Part shown: positions 63,113 to 64,000 of the stretch, in pieces | How positions within the stretch are numbered: position 1 is the stretch's first letter | Layout of the letters: the number at the start of each line of letters is the position of its first letter | From: Streptomyces sp. NBC_01283 | GTDB lineage: Bacteria > Actinomycetota > Actinomycetes > Streptomycetales > Streptomycetaceae | Reading direction: 5' to 3' | DNA: 64,000 nt | Assembly (NCBI RefSeq): GCF_041435335.1 | Contig: NZ_CP108430.1 | Span: forward strand, 5,679,001 to 5,743,000 | The notes under the pieces: model-generated | What the model was told of the DNA's origin: nothing | Seen by the model: only the letters and a program-made list of their open reading frames with translations | Databases searched by the model: none | Made by a program: the position numbers and the translations under genes

Positions 63113-64000
63113 TGACCGCGTCGTCCACGCCCGCACAGCCGCCCCCGCCGGACAGGGAGCACACCCCCTCCGAAGCCCGCTCCGAAGCCCGCTCCGAAGC
63201 CACGGTCACCACGGCCGTGCCCGCCCGTCTCGACCGGCTGCCCTGGTCCCGCTGGCACTGGATGATCGTCATCGGCCTCGGCACGGTCTGGATCCTGGAC
63301 GGTCTGGAAGTCACCACCGTCGGCAACATCGCGAGCCGCCTCTCCGAGGAAGGCAGCGGCCTCGCCATCAGCTCCGCCCAGGTGACCGGCACCGCGGCGG
63401 CCCTCTATGTGGCGGGGGCCTGCGCGGGCGCCCTGTTCTTCGGCCGCCTCACCGACAAATACGGCCGAAAAAGGCTCTTCATGGTCACCCTCGCGGTGTA
63501 CCTCGCCGCCACCGCGCTGACCGCGCTCTCCTTCGACGCCTGGTGGTTCTTCATCTTCCGGTTCCTCACCGGCTTCGGCATCGGCGGCGAGTACGCGGCC
63601 ATCAACTCGGCCATCGACGAACTCATCCCGTCCAAGTACCGCGGGCGCGTGGACCTGATCATCAACGGCAGCTACTGGCTGGGCGCGATCGGCGGCTCGC
63701 TGCTCTCGGTCGTCATGCTGAACACCAGCATCTTCCCCAAGGACCTCGGCTGGCGGCTCACCTTCGCCCTCGGCGTCGTACTCGGCCTGGTGATCCTCCT
63801 GGTGCGCCGCCATGTGCCGGAGAGCCCGCGCTGGCAGTTCATCCACGGCCGCGGCGAGGAGGCGGACGCCCTCGTCACGTCGGTGGAGCGGGAGATCGAG
63901 GAGGAGAAGGGCGAACGCCTGCCGCGCCCCGACCGCGAGATCACCATCCACCAGCGCAAGAGCATCGGCTTCGGCCTCATCGCCAGGACCGTCTTCCGCG
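63113..64000 (+). CDS. MFS transporter, sugar/metabolite-porter type (3' end outside window)
   Basis: The first 296 codons of a longer gene. ATG 63113 has a GGAAGGAG ribosome binding site 10 nt upstream. The N-terminal tail contains a threefold SEAR repeat (SEARSEARSEA). Six membrane segments follow with MFS patterns GRLTDKYGRKRLF, RFLTGFGIGGEYAAINSAIDELIPSKYRGR and a periplasmic loop, typical of the sugar/MHS-like porters. The frame is still open at the window edge. Substrate not determined. Confidence 0.9.

Overview
The window is a piece of a Streptomyces chromosome. The evidence is very high GC with third-position GC bias, an SsgA-like sporulation protein, DasR-type operators beside N-acetylglucosamine PTS genes, many start codons placed 6-7 nt after a TAnnnT box (leaderless pattern), and gene order. 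From memory, the stretch from the hppD regulator to the penicillin-binding protein follows S. coelicolor from about SCO2928 down to about SCO2897. About 67 protein genes, two tRNA genes (Cys, Leu), two metabolite riboswitches and one cysteine leader peptide are supported. I see no IS element, prophage or CRISPR array.

Layout. 1-1.6 kb: end of a molybdenum hydroxylase large subunit, an overlapping small kinase and tRNA-Cys. 1.7-6.6 kb: an AT-richer two-gene polymorphic toxin locus, an Rhs protein with a nuclease-like C-terminus plus a coupled putative immunity gene. 6.9-12.9 kb: MFS exporter, superfamily II helicase, IclR regulator, secreted Lon-type protease and an ArsR-like regulator with a long operator dyad. 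13.0-16.8 kb: four-gene betaine/osmoprotectant ABC operon. 16.9-20 kb: Lrp/AsnC regulator divergent from hppD, then a three-piece cobalt-type nitrile hydratase or thiocyanate-hydrolase-like operon. 20.0-20.4 kb: a 117-bp tandem repeat. 20.5-30.5 kb: TPR protein, FAD oxidase, SsgG-like protein, two RDD membrane proteins and an immune-inhibitor-A protease. 30.5-35.4 kb: pncA and pncB (NAD salvage), clpS, a DUF2017 gene and an amino-acid permease.

35.4-40.5 kb: the CysM cysteine pathway (Mec protease, CysO carrier, CysM synthase), split by a cobalamin riboswitch and btuFCD. cysO-cysM is preceded by a Cys-containing leader peptide. 40.7-43.1 kb: membrane-anchored MazF/PemK-like protein, metallo-beta-lactamase-fold hydrolase and an unknown TIM-barrel-like enzyme. 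43.2-46.5 kb: nagE2, nagE1 and nagF with DasR sites. 46.6-48.7 kb: rph, a lipoprotein, rdgB and tRNA-Leu. 48.7-50.0 kb: twin HNH nucleases. 50.2-56.3 kb: MHS transporter, bcp, DUF3618 protein, GroES-like protein, a guanidine-III riboswitch with its Gdx-type exporter, and a bifunctional PBP. 56.5-64 kb: ABC-2 exporter operon, DUF1707 protein, GDSL hydrolase, DUF445 protein and the start of another MFS transporter.

Most of the window is ordinary core chromosome. The parts that look accessory or unusual are the Rhs locus, the hydratase operon, the tandem repeat, the btu insertion in the cys locus with a CysO ending two residues past Gly-Gly, the HNH pair and the riboswitch-controlled exporter.
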